From Ostreibacterium oceani (GTDB lineage: Bacteria > Pseudomonadota > Gammaproteobacteria > Cardiobacteriales > Ostreibacteriaceae): a stretch of 64,000 nucleotides of DNA. The DNA lies in assembly GCF_009362845.1 (NCBI RefSeq), contig NZ_WHNW01000003.1:1-64000 (forward strand), given 5' to 3'. The position numbers and the translations under genes are program-made. The notes below the pieces were generated by a model. It did no database searches. It was given only the letters and a program-made list of their open reading frames with translations, and was not told the DNA's origin. Shown here one piece after another: positions 7,643-16,429 of this stretch (positions are counted from its first letter, which is position 1; each line of letters begins with the position of its first letter).

Positions 7643-9067
7643 ATGAAAAAATTTGACTATAATCTAATTGTGATTGGTGCAGGCGCAGCGGGTCTTGTGT
7701 CGAGTTATATCGCCGCCGCAACCAACGCCAAGGTCGCCTTAATCGAACAGCATAAAATGGGCGGTGATTGCCTCAATACCGGTTGTGTACCGAGTAAAGC
7801 GCTGATAAAAACGGCCAAAGTGCTGTCGCAAATCCAACAGGCCGAAGATTTTGGCTTAGGTCAAGCACATGTAGAATGGGACTTTCAGACGGTGATGCAG
7901 CGAGTACAACGGATTATTGCCACCATTGAACCACACGATTCGGTTGAACGCTATAGCCAACTGGGCGTTGATTGTATTGCAGGGCAAGCTAGCATTACGG
8001 GTGCGCACGAAGTGTTAGTCAACGGTAGCGCGCTGACGGCACGCGCAATTATTGTCGCAACGGGGGCTCGTCCACGCGTGCCAGATTTGCCTGGATTGGC
8101 TGATATTGCTTATTTGACCAGTGATAATTTGTGGCAACTGTCTGCATGCCCAGAACGTCTTGCCATCATTGGTGGTGGGCCGATTGGCGTGGAAATGGCG
8201 CAGGCTTTTGCACGATTAGGCGCAAATGTGACCATTATTGAGCGCTCACCGACGCTTATGTCCAGAGAAGATGCCAATGTCACTGATTTTATCGAAGCGC
8301 GATTACGTCAAGCGGATGTGACGGTGCTAACCCAACATGAAGTCGAGGGCTTTAGTCCAAAGACGGTCACTTGTCTGCATCAAGGAGAACGGGTTGACGT
8401 TGGATTTGACCAAGTGCTGATTGCATTAGGGCGCCAAGCCAATATTGAAGGTTTTGGCCTTGAAACACTGGGTGTTCAGCTAAATAAAACAGGCACGGTG
8501 GCAGCGAATGCGCTGATGCAGACGAATATTCCGAGCATTTATGTCTGCGGTGACGTGACTGGTCCGTATCAGTTTACGCATGCAGCGGCACATCAAGCAT
8601 GGTACGCCAGTATTAATGCGTTGTTTTCGCCGTTTAAACGATTTAAAGTCGATTATCGGGTGATTCCTTGGGTGACTTTTACTGATCCAGAGGTTGCCCG
8701 TGTCGGATTGAATGAAAAATCTGCACAAGCCGACGGCGTTGCCTATGAAGTATCGACGTATCATCTCAGTGATTTAGACCGCGCGATTACGGAATCCGAA
8801 GCGTATGGATTCATTAAGGTGCTGACTCGGCCAAAAAGTGATAAAATCCTTGGGGTAACGATTATCGGCGCGCATGCAGGTGAGTTGCTCGCGGAGTTTG
8901 TACTGGCGATGAAGCACGGCATTGGTTTAAATAAAATACTGGGTACCATTCATGCCTACCCCACCTTTACCGAGGCGAATAAATATGTGGCGGGGCAGTG
9001 GCGCCAAGCGCATAAGCCAAATTGGGCGATGCGTTTGTTGAGGCGGTTTCATACGTGGCGACGATGA
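7643..9067 (+). CDS. Pyridine nucleotide-disulfide oxidoreductase, mercuric-reductase-like
   Basis: A 474-residue FAD enzyme of the class I disulfide reductase family. It shows the FAD-binding GAGAAGLVSSY, the redox-active disulfide GGDCLNTGCVPSKA (Cys about 43 and 48), the NAD(P)H-binding IIGGGPIGVEMAQAFARLG, the second FAD motif VCGDVTGPYQFTH and the C-terminal dimer domain with HAYPTFTE carrying the catalytic His. There is no N-terminal metal-binding domain and no C-terminal Cys pair, so true mercuric reductase activity is unlikely. Dihydrolipoamide dehydrogenase is also unlikely given the context. Substrate unknown; it is paired with the TVP38 protein upstream. Confidence 0.85.
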   Translation: MKKFDYNLIVIGAGAAGLVSSYIAAATNAKVALIEQHKMGGDCLNTGCVPSKALIKTAKVLSQIQQAEDFGLGQAHVEWDFQTVMQRVQRIIATIEPHDSVERYSQLGVDCIAGQASITGAHEVLVNGSALTARAIIVATGARPRVPDLPGLADIAYLTSDNLWQLSACPERLAIIGGGPIGVEMAQAFARLGANVTIIERSPTLMSREDANVTDFIEARLRQADVTVLTQHEVEGFSPKTVTCLHQGERVDVGFDQVLIALGRQANIEGFGLETLGVQLNKTGTVAANALMQTNIPSIYVCGDVTGPYQFTHAAAHQAWYASINALFSPFKRFKVDYRVIPWVTFTDPEVARVGLNEKSAQADGVAYEVSTYHLSDLDRAITESEAYGFIKVLTRPKSDKILGVTIIGAHAGELLAEFVLAMKHGIGLNKILGTIHAYPTFTEANKYVAGQWRQAHKPNWAMRLLRRFHTWRR

Positions 9068-9182
9068 GGTTGTTGCCTAGGTGGTCGGTGGTCCGTTTTG
9101 TATCGTCTATTCATTATAGCCTATTTTTGCAATCCCAAACGCATCATTAATGCGTTGGTCATGATTAAAAGAGGAGAATTTT

Positions 9183-10142
9183 ATGGAACAACCCCGTTTC
9201 GCTGAGACGTTAGCATCGCACGGCATTGTATTAAAACGTGAACAGCTCAAAACATTACAAGTCAATATTGGTAAACGTTGCAACCAAGCTTGCCATCACT
9301 GCCACGTTGAGTCAGGGCCTAATCGCACGGAAAACATGACGCAAGCGACGGTTCAACGATTGATTGAACTGCTCAGTAAAGCGCCAAGTATTGATACCGT
9401 TGATATTACGGGTGGGGCACCTGAGTTAAATCCGCATTTTCGACCCTTTGTCAGCGCCATTCGAGCAATGGGTAAACAAGTGATTGATCGTTGCAATTTA
9501 ACGGTATTGTACGAACCAGGACAGACCGATACAGCCGAGTTTTTGGCCGAGCAAGAGGTGCAAATTGTGGCATCATTGCCATGCTATATGGAAGACAACG
9601 TTGATGCGCAACGGGGTAAAGGCGTTTTTGATAAAAGCGTTGCGGCACTGCGCAAACTCAATGCATTAGGCTATGGGCAGCCAGATAGCGGGCTTGAGTT
9701 GCATTTGGTCTATAACCCCGTCGGTGAGCATTTGCCGCCGCCACAGGCGTCGTTAGCAGCGGATTATCACAATCATTTGCAGACTATGTTTGGTATTGAA
9801 TTTAACCAATTGTTTACGATTACCAATATGCCAATCAAACGCTATGCGCATTGGTTGGCAAGATTGGGTAAGCTTGAATCGTATATGCAGTTACTGATTG
9901 ATAATTTTAATCCACAAGCCGCGCAAGCGGTCATGTGTCGCGATTTGATTTCGATTGGTTGGGATGGGCAAATTTATGATTGTGATTTTAATCAGATGCT
10001 GGACATTCCATTAAATGGAAAACCGCGTGATATTTGGCAGATTGACGATTTTTCAGCGATTGATTCGGGGGTTGCCGTTGCCGATCACTGTTATGGCTGT
10101 ACGGCAGGTTCGGGTAGTTCCTGCGGCGGCGCGTTGCTTTGA
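9183..10142 (+). CDS. arsS: Arsenosugar biosynthesis radical SAM protein ArsS
   Basis: ArsS-type enzymes use a 5'-deoxyadenosyl radical to attach that group to dimethylarsenite, an early step to arsenosugars. The 319-residue product has the radical SAM cluster motif CNQACHHCH (about residues 33-41), the SAM-binding TGGAPELN (about 79) and a Cys-rich C-terminal end (CDFN, CYGC, SSCGG). This architecture defines the TIGR04167 family. A strong ribosome site (GAGGAG) precedes the ATG. Some relatives carry selenocysteine; here no in-frame TGA appears. The two TIGR04282/04283 glycosyltransferase genes downstream support the call. No arsM methyltransferase is present in the window. Confidence 0.88.
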   Translation: MEQPRFAETLASHGIVLKREQLKTLQVNIGKRCNQACHHCHVESGPNRTENMTQATVQRLIELLSKAPSIDTVDITGGAPELNPHFRPFVSAIRAMGKQVIDRCNLTVLYEPGQTDTAEFLAEQEVQIVASLPCYMEDNVDAQRGKGVFDKSVAALRKLNALGYGQPDSGLELHLVYNPVGEHLPPPQASLAADYHNHLQTMFGIEFNQLFTITNMPIKRYAHWLARLGKLESYMQLLIDNFNPQAAQAVMCRDLISIGWDGQIYDCDFNQMLDIPLNGKPRDIWQIDDFSAIDSGVAVADHCYGCTAGSGSSCGGALL

Positions 10143-10157
10143 TGGAGGTGTTTAATC

Positions 10158-11018
10158 GTGACGAGTGAAATAGTGTGGCGATTAGGGGTGTTTTTTGCTG
10201 TATTGCTTGCTGTTGCATTGGCTGAGCACTGGCGACCTAAGCGGCAACTGACATTTGCCAAATCAAAACGCTGGACGAGGAATTTGGCTTTGGTTGTTGC
10301 GAATACGTTAGCATTGCGGCTGTTTGTGCCTTTTACGGCGGCAAGCGTTGCCATCTATGCAACGCAGCAAGACATCGGGCTATTTAATTGGCTCAATTTG
10401 CCCTTTTATTGGCAAGTCATCCTCTCGGTTATCGTGTTGGATTTGATTATTTATGGGCAGCATGTGGTTTTTCATTACGTCCCTTGGTTGTGGCGGTTGC
10501 ACAAAGTGCATCACATTGATCAAGACATTGACGTCACCACGGGGTTGCGTTTTCATCCCTTGGAAATTATCATTTCTGCGCTAATAAAATGTAGTGCTGT
10601 GTGGTTATTGGGTGTGCCGTTTTTGGCGGTGGTGTTGTTTGAAATCTTGTTAAATGCGACTGCGCTGTTTAATCATGGCAACCTACGCCTACCGCACAAC
10701 GTGGATCGTGTGCTGCGTAAACTATTGGTGACCCCCGATATGCATCGCGTCCATCATTCGACACGAGTAATAGAAACCAACAGTAACTTTGGATTTAATT
10801 TGTCGTGCTGGGATTATCTCTTTAAAACCTATCGAGCACAGCCAAAAGCAGGCCACCAAGCCATGAAAATTGGGCTATCGGCCTATCCCGATGCACAAAA
10901 AACAGGCTTTTGGTGGTTGTTGGTATTGCCATTTAAGCGGCAAGCAACGCGTAATCCGAGTACCGCGAATAACACGACACAGTCCGACCAGCCCGATCAG
11001 TCCGGCCAGCCAAAGTAA
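10158..11018 (+). CDS. Sterol desaturase / fatty acid hydroxylase family protein
   Basis: A 286-residue membrane-bound di-iron enzyme. Histidine boxes are visible as HVVFHYV (about 104), HKVHHIDQ (about 115), HPLEI (about 134), HGNLRLPHN (about 174) and HRVHHS (about 196), with four membrane segments around them. The family hydroxylates or desaturates lipid-like substrates; the substrate here is unknown. GTG at 10158 is the likely start, with GGAGG nine bases upstream, only 15 bp after arsS, so the two genes are probably co-transcribed. A link to the arsenosugar pathway (for example making a lipid partner) is speculation. Confidence 0.82.
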   Translation: MTSEIVWRLGVFFAVLLAVALAEHWRPKRQLTFAKSKRWTRNLALVVANTLALRLFVPFTAASVAIYATQQDIGLFNWLNLPFYWQVILSVIVLDLIIYGQHVVFHYVPWLWRLHKVHHIDQDIDVTTGLRFHPLEIIISALIKCSAVWLLGVPFLAVVLFEILLNATALFNHGNLRLPHNVDRVLRKLLVTPDMHRVHHSTRVIETNSNFGFNLSCWDYLFKTYRAQPKAGHQAMKIGLSAYPDAQKTGFWWLLVLPFKRQATRNPSTANNTTQSDQPDQSGQPK

Positions 11019-11043
11019 ATCATCGATTATCAGAGGAGTTAAT

Positions 11044-11889
11044 ATGTTAGCAATTATTGGCGGCACAGGGCTGTATCAATTACCTGGATTGAATGTTATT
11101 GATAAAATTAAAATCGACACACCGTTTGGTCAGCCTTCGGCGCCGATTGTCAAGGCGGAGTGCTTAGGGCACACGCTGTTATTTTTACCGCGCCACGGTG
11201 AGCAGCATCAATTGATGCCGCATGAAATTAACTACCGTGCCAATATTTTTGCCTTAAAACAATTGGGCGCGCGGCAGTTATTGGGGGTTTCTGCGACGGG
11301 TAGCCTACGTGAATCCATTCATCCAGGGGCGTTTATTTTGCCAACCCAATACCTAGATTTGATTCGTGGTAATCGCGATAAAACGTTTTTTGGTCAAGGG
11401 GTTGTGGCACACGTTTCTACGGCAATGCCTGTTTGTCCCAACTTGACAGCGTGGGTGGCGGCACAGGCAAAACAACAAGGCATGACACTGCACCAAGACA
11501 AAGTCTATGCCTGCGTTGACGGGCCGCGCTTGGGGACAAAAGCGGAAAGTCATTTTTTACGGATGGTCGGGTGTGATGTCGTGGGGATGACAAATGTTCC
11601 GGAGGTGTTTTTGGCTCGCGAAGCGCAACTATGCTATGCCACGCTATGTATCGCAACCGACTATGATTGCTGGCAAGATGATCCCGCGCAGCATGTGACG
11701 GTCGCAGAGGTCATTGCACGCTATGGGCAGTCGCTTGAGCAAGCCAAGGCATTATTAACCGCATTGCTAGCGACACCGTTGCCGCCTATCGATGAGACGT
11801 ATCGGCGAGCGTTAGATCAAGCCATTTTGACGCCAGACTCCGCGATAACTAACACACAACGCCGTTGGTTGAACGTGTTGATGCAATGA
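11044..11889 (+). CDS. S-methyl-5'-thioinosine / methylthioadenosine phosphorylase family protein
   Basis: A 281-residue enzyme of the PNP/MTAP family, which splits 5'-modified nucleosides with phosphate into a base and a 5-modified ribose 1-phosphate. Visible are IIGGTGLYQLPG (phosphate site), FLPRHGEQHQLMPHEINYRANIF, GVSATGSLRE, DGPRLGTKAE and VGMTNVPEVFLARE. The sequence is closest in feel to the Pseudomonas methylthioinosine phosphorylase. ATG at 11044 is chosen for GAGGAG six bases before it. Standing in an ArsS cluster, it could remove adenine from the arsenic-bearing 5'-deoxyadenosine; this is inference. Methionine salvage is the alternative. Confidence 0.85.
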   Translation: MLAIIGGTGLYQLPGLNVIDKIKIDTPFGQPSAPIVKAECLGHTLLFLPRHGEQHQLMPHEINYRANIFALKQLGARQLLGVSATGSLRESIHPGAFILPTQYLDLIRGNRDKTFFGQGVVAHVSTAMPVCPNLTAWVAAQAKQQGMTLHQDKVYACVDGPRLGTKAESHFLRMVGCDVVGMTNVPEVFLAREAQLCYATLCIATDYDCWQDDPAQHVTVAEVIARYGQSLEQAKALLTALLATPLPPIDETYRRALDQAILTPDSAITNTQRRWLNVLMQ

Positions 11890-11930
11890 TTAGCATGAGA
11901 CGACAGTGGGCTATAGGGAGCGCGTTAAGC

Positions 11931-11990
11931 CACATTAAGCCAGCGCACATTAAGCTAGCGCACATTAAGCTAGCGCACATTAAGCCAGTC
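11931..11990. repeat. 15-bp tandem repeat in an intergenic region
   Basis: Four consecutive 15-bp units of the type CACATTAAGCTAGCG lie between the phosphorylase and the first glycosyltransferase. A second simple stretch with GTTGATGTTGGC units follows at about 12017-12050. Both lie outside genes. Confidence 0.92.
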
Positions 11991-12073
11991 CACCTTAGCG
12001 TTGATGGAGTTAGTATTGATGCTGGCGTTGATGTTGGCGTTGATGTTGGCATTGAGACATCAATAAGCGCCGT

Positions 12074-12889
12074 ATGAAGACACAGAGGCTGAGTTTGCCC
12101 CCCGTCACATTGTCGATTATTGTGCCCTTAGCCGATAATGAGACCGCTTGGCAGTTATTATTGTCACAGTTGACAAGGTTATTGCTAACGAAGACATCCA
12201 CGGCTTATCGCGTACTTGATATCGTATTGGTTACCAGTCTGTCGGCTAACGATTTGTTTGCGCGGTTACAAGCCGATACGGCGACACAATCGCTACCTGA
12301 AGGTGGACAGTTGATAATCAAGCAAGCACCTGCTGGCCGGGCATCCCAGATGAATGCGGGCGCCGCCGTTGCCAACGGTGATTTTTTGTGGTTTTTACAT
12401 GCCGATACCGTGTTGTCGGATAACAGTTTTGATGCGTTGGCGGATTCGATTAGCCAACACCCAACGCGATTGCATTATTTTGATTTGGCATTTTTAAAAG
12501 ATGCGACGGCCTTAATGCGGCTTAATCAAATGGGTGTCAAACTACGTTCTCGGCTGGCACACACGCCATTTGGCGACCAAGGATTTTGTCTTGGTGCCGA
12601 CTTATTTGAACAGCTTGGTGGATACCCAGAACAGGCCGCCTATGGTGAGGATCACCTGCTCGTGTGGCGGGCGCGGCAACAGGGGATTTGCTTGCAACCC
12701 GTTGGCAGCTGGTTATGGACCAGCGCACGGAAATATCAACACCAAGGCTGGCTAAGGACAACCATTCGACATCAAATATTGTGGTTGCGGCAAGCATGGC
12801 CTGAATGGCGCCAATTACGTCGATTGCGCCGATTGCGGCAACAACAACGGCAACACAAAATACAAAAACCGTTAGGCGATAGAAAATAA
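12074..12889 (+). CDS. TIGR04283-type arsenosugar glycosyltransferase
   Basis: A 271-residue GT-A fold glycosyltransferase (family 2). It begins with the strand LSIIVPLADNE, carries GRASQMNAGAAVANGDFLWFLHADT (about residues 89-113, with the metal-binding HAD replacing DXD) and FGDQGFCLG further on (about 168). These are the marks of the rSAM/selenodomain-associated transferase 2 family, which occurs with ArsS. It probably transfers a sugar or acts on ribose 1-phosphate-derived arsenosugar intermediates; the precise reaction is not established. It lies 184 bp after the phosphorylase. Confidence 0.82.
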   Translation: MKTQRLSLPPVTLSIIVPLADNETAWQLLLSQLTRLLLTKTSTAYRVLDIVLVTSLSANDLFARLQADTATQSLPEGGQLIIKQAPAGRASQMNAGAAVANGDFLWFLHADTVLSDNSFDALADSISQHPTRLHYFDLAFLKDATALMRLNQMGVKLRSRLAHTPFGDQGFCLGADLFEQLGGYPEQAAYGEDHLLVWRARQQGICLQPVGSWLWTSARKYQHQGWLRTTIRHQILWLRQAWPEWRQLRRLRRLRQQQRQHKIQKPLGDRK

Positions 12890-12991
12890 TATGATGGATA
12901 CAACGCAAGAGACGAAACAATCGGCAAAAAACGGCCTAAGACAAGCGCGATGCGTCACAGCGAATGCGTCACAGCGAATGCGTAGCGGCAA

Positions 12992-13810
12992 ATGAGTAAT
13001 CAGCAGGCGACCCATCGCGTCGCGCTGGCGATTTTCGCCAAAACCATTGGCTTGAGCCCTGTCAAAACGCGGTTGGCAGAGACAATAGGCGAAAAAAAAG
13101 CCACTGAATTTTACGCCAAAAGCCTCGCGGCGGTCGCGCAGGTCGTGCAAGAGGCCGTGCAAATAGTCGCCCAGCCAGCAGCTCAGACAGCAGCTCAGAA
13201 AATAACCGCCCGTGGTCAGATTGAGGCCATCGTGCCTTATTGGGCGGTTGCCGAAGCGGAGGCCGTTAAACCGTATAATCAAACAGTGTCTGCCGAAAAG
13301 CCACCGTACTGGGTTTATGCGCGTGATAATTTGGCGACCAATTTTGCGGCGCTATGGACAGGAAATGGGGATTTAGGGCAGCGTTTGGCACAGGTTTATC
13401 AAGCCTTGCAACCGCATTATGATGCGGTGATAATGATAGGCACCGATAGCCCGCAGCTTATACCAGATCAGATATTACAAGCCCATGATAAATTAAAGCA
13501 ACAGCATAATAACTTTGTCGTTGGCCCAGCTTATGATGGGGGGTTTTACTTGTTTGGCGCAGCGCAACCGATAGCGCCATCCGTCTGGACGGCGGTTAAT
13601 TACAGTGTCGCTGAAACATGTCAAATGTTGTGTGCCCAGTTGTTAAAAAAAGGGCTTGCAAAGACCGTTCTGCCAGTAGCGGGCGATGTGGATGTCTTTG
13701 CTGATTTACTACGATTGCGCGATGAGCTCTCACAACTGCCACGGAAAAATACGGCACAGCAGGCCTTGTTTGCTTGGTTATGTGATGAGCTACCTGATTT
13801 CATTATCTGA
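12992..13810 (+). CDS. TIGR04282-type arsenosugar glycosyltransferase (DUF2064)
   Basis: A 272-residue protein of the nucleotide-diphospho-sugar transferase fold. The family start LAIFAKTIGLSPVKTRLAE is clear (about residues 11-29), as are IGTDSPQLIPDQI (about 149) and GPAYDGGFYLFG (about 176). This is the rSAM/selenodomain-associated transferase 1 family, a partner of the previous gene in arsenosugar clusters. An Ala/Gln-rich insert at about 55-70 comes from near-repeated DNA. The gene ends about 45 bp before the end of folC, which is read from the other strand. Confidence 0.82.
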   Translation: MSNQQATHRVALAIFAKTIGLSPVKTRLAETIGEKKATEFYAKSLAAVAQVVQEAVQIVAQPAAQTAAQKITARGQIEAIVPYWAVAEAEAVKPYNQTVSAEKPPYWVYARDNLATNFAALWTGNGDLGQRLAQVYQALQPHYDAVIMIGTDSPQLIPDQILQAHDKLKQQHNNFVVGPAYDGGFYLFGAAQPIAPSVWTAVNYSVAETCQMLCAQLLKKGLAKTVLPVAGDVDVFADLLRLRDELSQLPRKNTAQQALFAWLCDELPDFII

Positions 13811-13854
13811 TTTCGTTAGCAAGGTTGATTAAAACGAAGGATTAGGGCGAGGAA

Positions 13855-15198
13855 TTAGGGCGAGGAGGAATTAGGGCAAGCGTCAGGATGACCCATCAAA
13901 GCTGAAGCCACCGTGAATGAACCAAACGCATAAATCACATCATCAGGTGTTGCCATGGCTTTGGCGGCAGCCAACGCCGCTGTCAAGTCTGTATAAGAGG
14001 CCATTGGACACGTTAAGTAAGGCGCTGCAATGGCAGCCAGTGCTTTTGCCGATAGTCCTCTGGTACCAGGCGTATCACCCAAAAAAACACGGTCAAAACA
14101 GCCGTCAAGTGCGGCAAACACCTGTGCATGGTCTTTATCAGCTAGCATCCCAATAACGGCATAGCACTGTGAGTAGCGGTGGCGGTGTTGTGCAATGATA
14201 CGGCGAAGATTGTTGGCGGCATCTGCATTATGGGCCACGTCAATAATAATATCGGGTGCTTGGGCGATTTTTTGTAGCCGTCCTGCGAGCGCAAACTGGG
14301 CTAAGGCGTCTGTATAATCCTCAGGTAAATAGCCAATCCAGTCCAATAAGGTAATAACCGCTGCTGCATTGTCGATTTGTTTTGCACCCAACTCGGCTAG
14401 ATTGGCAGGAATTGGGTAGGATTTATTAGGTAGGTGCACGGCTTGATTCAGCGTTTGGTTCGTAATTTGGTTCGTGATTTGGTTCGTGATTTGGTTCGTA
14501 ATTTGGTAGTCAATTCCGTTGGCTTTTAATGGGATAGCTTGTTTTTGAGTGTATTCGATTAATTCGGGGTAAATGTCGGTTTGCGCAAAGACCAAAGGAC
14601 GGTTAGGGCGACACACGCCAGCTTTTTCTAGGGCAATGCCAACCACGTTTTCGCCTAAATACTCGGCGTGGTCAACGCCGATACTGGTGATGATGACGGC
14701 ATCCGCATCAATAATATTGACGGCATCGAGGCGGCCACCGAGCCCAACCTCTAGAATAGCGCACTCGACTTGTTCAAAAAAGAAGACCAATAATGCCGCC
14801 AATGTGGTGGCTTCGAAATAGCTCAGCGTAATGTCGCCGCGTGCAGATTCAATGCGTTGAAACTGCTCGATAATTAATTGGTCGCTGACAGGATTGTTAT
14901 TGATTTGAATCCGTTCATTAAATACAGTGATGTGCGGGGATGTGTATTTACCGACTTGGTTGAGTTGTCCTGCAAAGCAGTCAGCCAACATCTGACAGGT
15001 GGAGCCTTTGCCGTTGGTGCCTGCAACTGTGATGATGCACTGGGTCGCGATACGCTCGATATGGTGGCGTTGACGGAGTGTTTGCCAGACTTTTGCGGTG
15101 CGGTCTAGCCCCATATCAATGCCAACAGGATGCAGCTTTTCATAAAAAGAAAGCCAGTCGGATAAATGCCAGCTGGTGGTGTCAATAGGGCGATGCAT
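13855..15198 (-). CDS. folC: Dihydrofolate/folylpolyglutamate synthase
   Basis: FolC adds glutamate to dihydropteroate and to tetrahydrofolate, making usable folates. The 447-residue product shows the ATP-binding loop VAGTNGKGSTCQ (about residue 63), the omega loop with TSPHI (about 89), GLGGRLDAVN (about 151), GVDHAEYLG (about 172) and DVAHNADAA (about 319). Residues about 231-250 hold a run of QITN units from a 12-bp tandem repeat, an insertion not typical of the family. It follows accD on the same strand, the standard gammaproteobacterial order. Confidence 0.95.
   Translation of the reverse strand: MHRPIDTTSWHLSDWLSFYEKLHPVGIDMGLDRTAKVWQTLRQRHHIERIATQCIITVAGTNGKGSTCQMLADCFAGQLNQVGKYTSPHITVFNERIQINNNPVSDQLIIEQFQRIESARGDITLSYFEATTLAALLVFFFEQVECAILEVGLGGRLDAVNIIDADAVIITSIGVDHAEYLGENVVGIALEKAGVCRPNRPLVFAQTDIYPELIEYTQKQAIPLKANGIDYQITNQITNQITNQITNQTLNQAVHLPNKSYPIPANLAELGAKQIDNAAAVITLLDWIGYLPEDYTDALAQFALAGRLQKIAQAPDIIIDVAHNADAANNLRRIIAQHRHRYSQCYAVIGMLADKDHAQVFAALDGCFDRVFLGDTPGTRGLSAKALAAIAAPYLTCPMASYTDLTAALAAAKAMATPDDVIYAFGSFTVASALMGHPDACPNSSSP
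14455..14508 (-). repeat. 12-bp tandem repeat in folC coding for QITN
   Basis: Four nearly identical 12-bp units (TTGGTTCGTGAT on the plus strand) plus a partial unit encode QITN repeats in FolC. They differ at one position only, which suggests recent expansion. The reading frame is kept. Confidence 0.93.
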
Positions 15199-15292
15199 TG
15201 TTGGGTTGGCTGAGGGTTAGTTAAACATTCAGCGAGAAAGCCAGCGAGAAAAACAGTTAAAGCACGCGTTAGAAAAGCGGTGAGAGCACAGG

Positions 15293-16330
15293 TTATTGTT
15301 TTTCATGCGTTGTCGTGTCTGATGGGTTATCGCTTGAGTTATCGCTTGAGTCGTTGCCTGAGTGGTTACTTGGGCTGTCGCTGTTGTTTTCTTGTGTCGG
15401 TGTTTTTTCAGGCGCGTTGTCTGCTTTGTTGTCTGCCTTGTGATGCGCTGCGTCAGTTCGCGCTGACACAGGCGCATTGCCCGTTTTATGATGCATTAGC
15501 GCATTGAGTAAACTGGCTAATTCGTCGCGTAGTGCTCTGCGATCAATAATTCTATCAATGGCGCCTTTTTCAAGCAAAAATTCGCTACGCTGAAACCCTT
15601 CGGGTAGGGTTTCTCTAACGGTCTGCTCGATAACACGCGGGCCTGCAAACCCGATTAAGGCTTTGGGCTCTGCGATAATTAAGTCGCCTAGCATCGCAAA
15701 ACTAGCCGAAACGCCACCCATGGTTGGGTCGGTTAGTACCGAAATAAATGGTAAGCGGGCATCGCTTAGTTTGGTGAGTGCAGCAGACGTTTTTGCCATT
15801 TGCATTAACGAAGTGAGACCTTCTTGCATTCTGGCGCCGCCAGACGCTGAAAAACAGACAAACGGACACTGCGCCGCAATAGCGGCTTCGACAGCTTGAA
15901 CAAATTTCTCACCGACGACAGAGCCCATTGAGCCGCCCATAAACGTAAACTCAAACGCCGCAACAACAATAGGCGCATCATGCAAACGACCAGAAAAGGC
16001 AACCAATGCATCGTTTTCTTGGGTTTGTTTTTGCGCGGCTACCAAACGGTCTTTGTATTTTTTAGCGTCGCGAAATTTTAGCTTGTCTATGGGTTTTAGC
16101 TGGGTGCCAATTTCGACTAGGCTGTCTTTGTCTAGTAGTTTTTCAACGCGTTGTCTCGCGGGTATGCGCATGTGGTGGTCACATTTGGGGCAAACACGCT
16201 GGTTTTCAACCAGCTCAGCCGTATAAATCGTGGCGCCACAAGCATCGCATTTAGACCATAGTCCATCTGGCACCTGACGTTTGTCGTTGGTGCGAATTTT
16301 CGAGGGAACAAGTTTTTCAAACCAATTCAT
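15293..16330 (-). CDS. accD: Acetyl-CoA carboxylase carboxyltransferase subunit beta
   Basis: AccD with AccA transfers the carboxyl group from biotin to acetyl-CoA, the first step of fatty acid synthesis. The N-terminal zinc ribbon is present (CDACG..CPKC, about residues 28-50), followed by the crotonase-like core with [23 protein letters not shown] and [12 protein letters not shown]. The core ends near residue 285. The remaining 60 residues are a Ser/Asn/Asp-rich low-complexity tail, longer than in most relatives and built from degenerate short DNA repeats. It sits between trpA and folC, as in Pseudomonas-like gene orders. Confidence 0.95.
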   Translation of the reverse strand: MNWFEKLVPSKIRTNDKRQVPDGLWSKCDACGATIYTAELVENQRVCPKCDHHMRIPARQRVEKLLDKDSLVEIGTQLKPIDKLKFRDAKKYKDRLVAAQKQTQENDALVAFSGRLHDAPIVVAAFEFTFMGGSMGSVVGEKFVQAVEAAIAAQCPFVCFSASGGARMQEGLTSLMQMAKTSAALTKLSDARLPFISVLTDPTMGGVSASFAMLGDLIIAEPKALIGFAGPRVIEQTVRETLPEGFQRSEFLLEKGAIDRIIDRRALRDELASLLNALMHHKTGNAPVSARTDAAHHKADNKADNAPEKTPTQENNSDSPSNHSGNDSSDNSSDNPSDTTTHEKQ

Positions 16331-16429
16331 ATCAAAGCCCTTAGGTTAATTGTCTTTATTTATTGTCTGCATTGTCGTTTCCACTGTCGCCTGCATCATT
16401 GCCTGCATTATTGCTTCATCATCAATAAG

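Noticed and set aside
9183-10145. Selenocysteine in ArsS
   Set aside because: The family includes selenoproteins, but here the Cys-rich end has Cys codons throughout and the only TGA is the stop, followed at once by the next gene's ribosome site.
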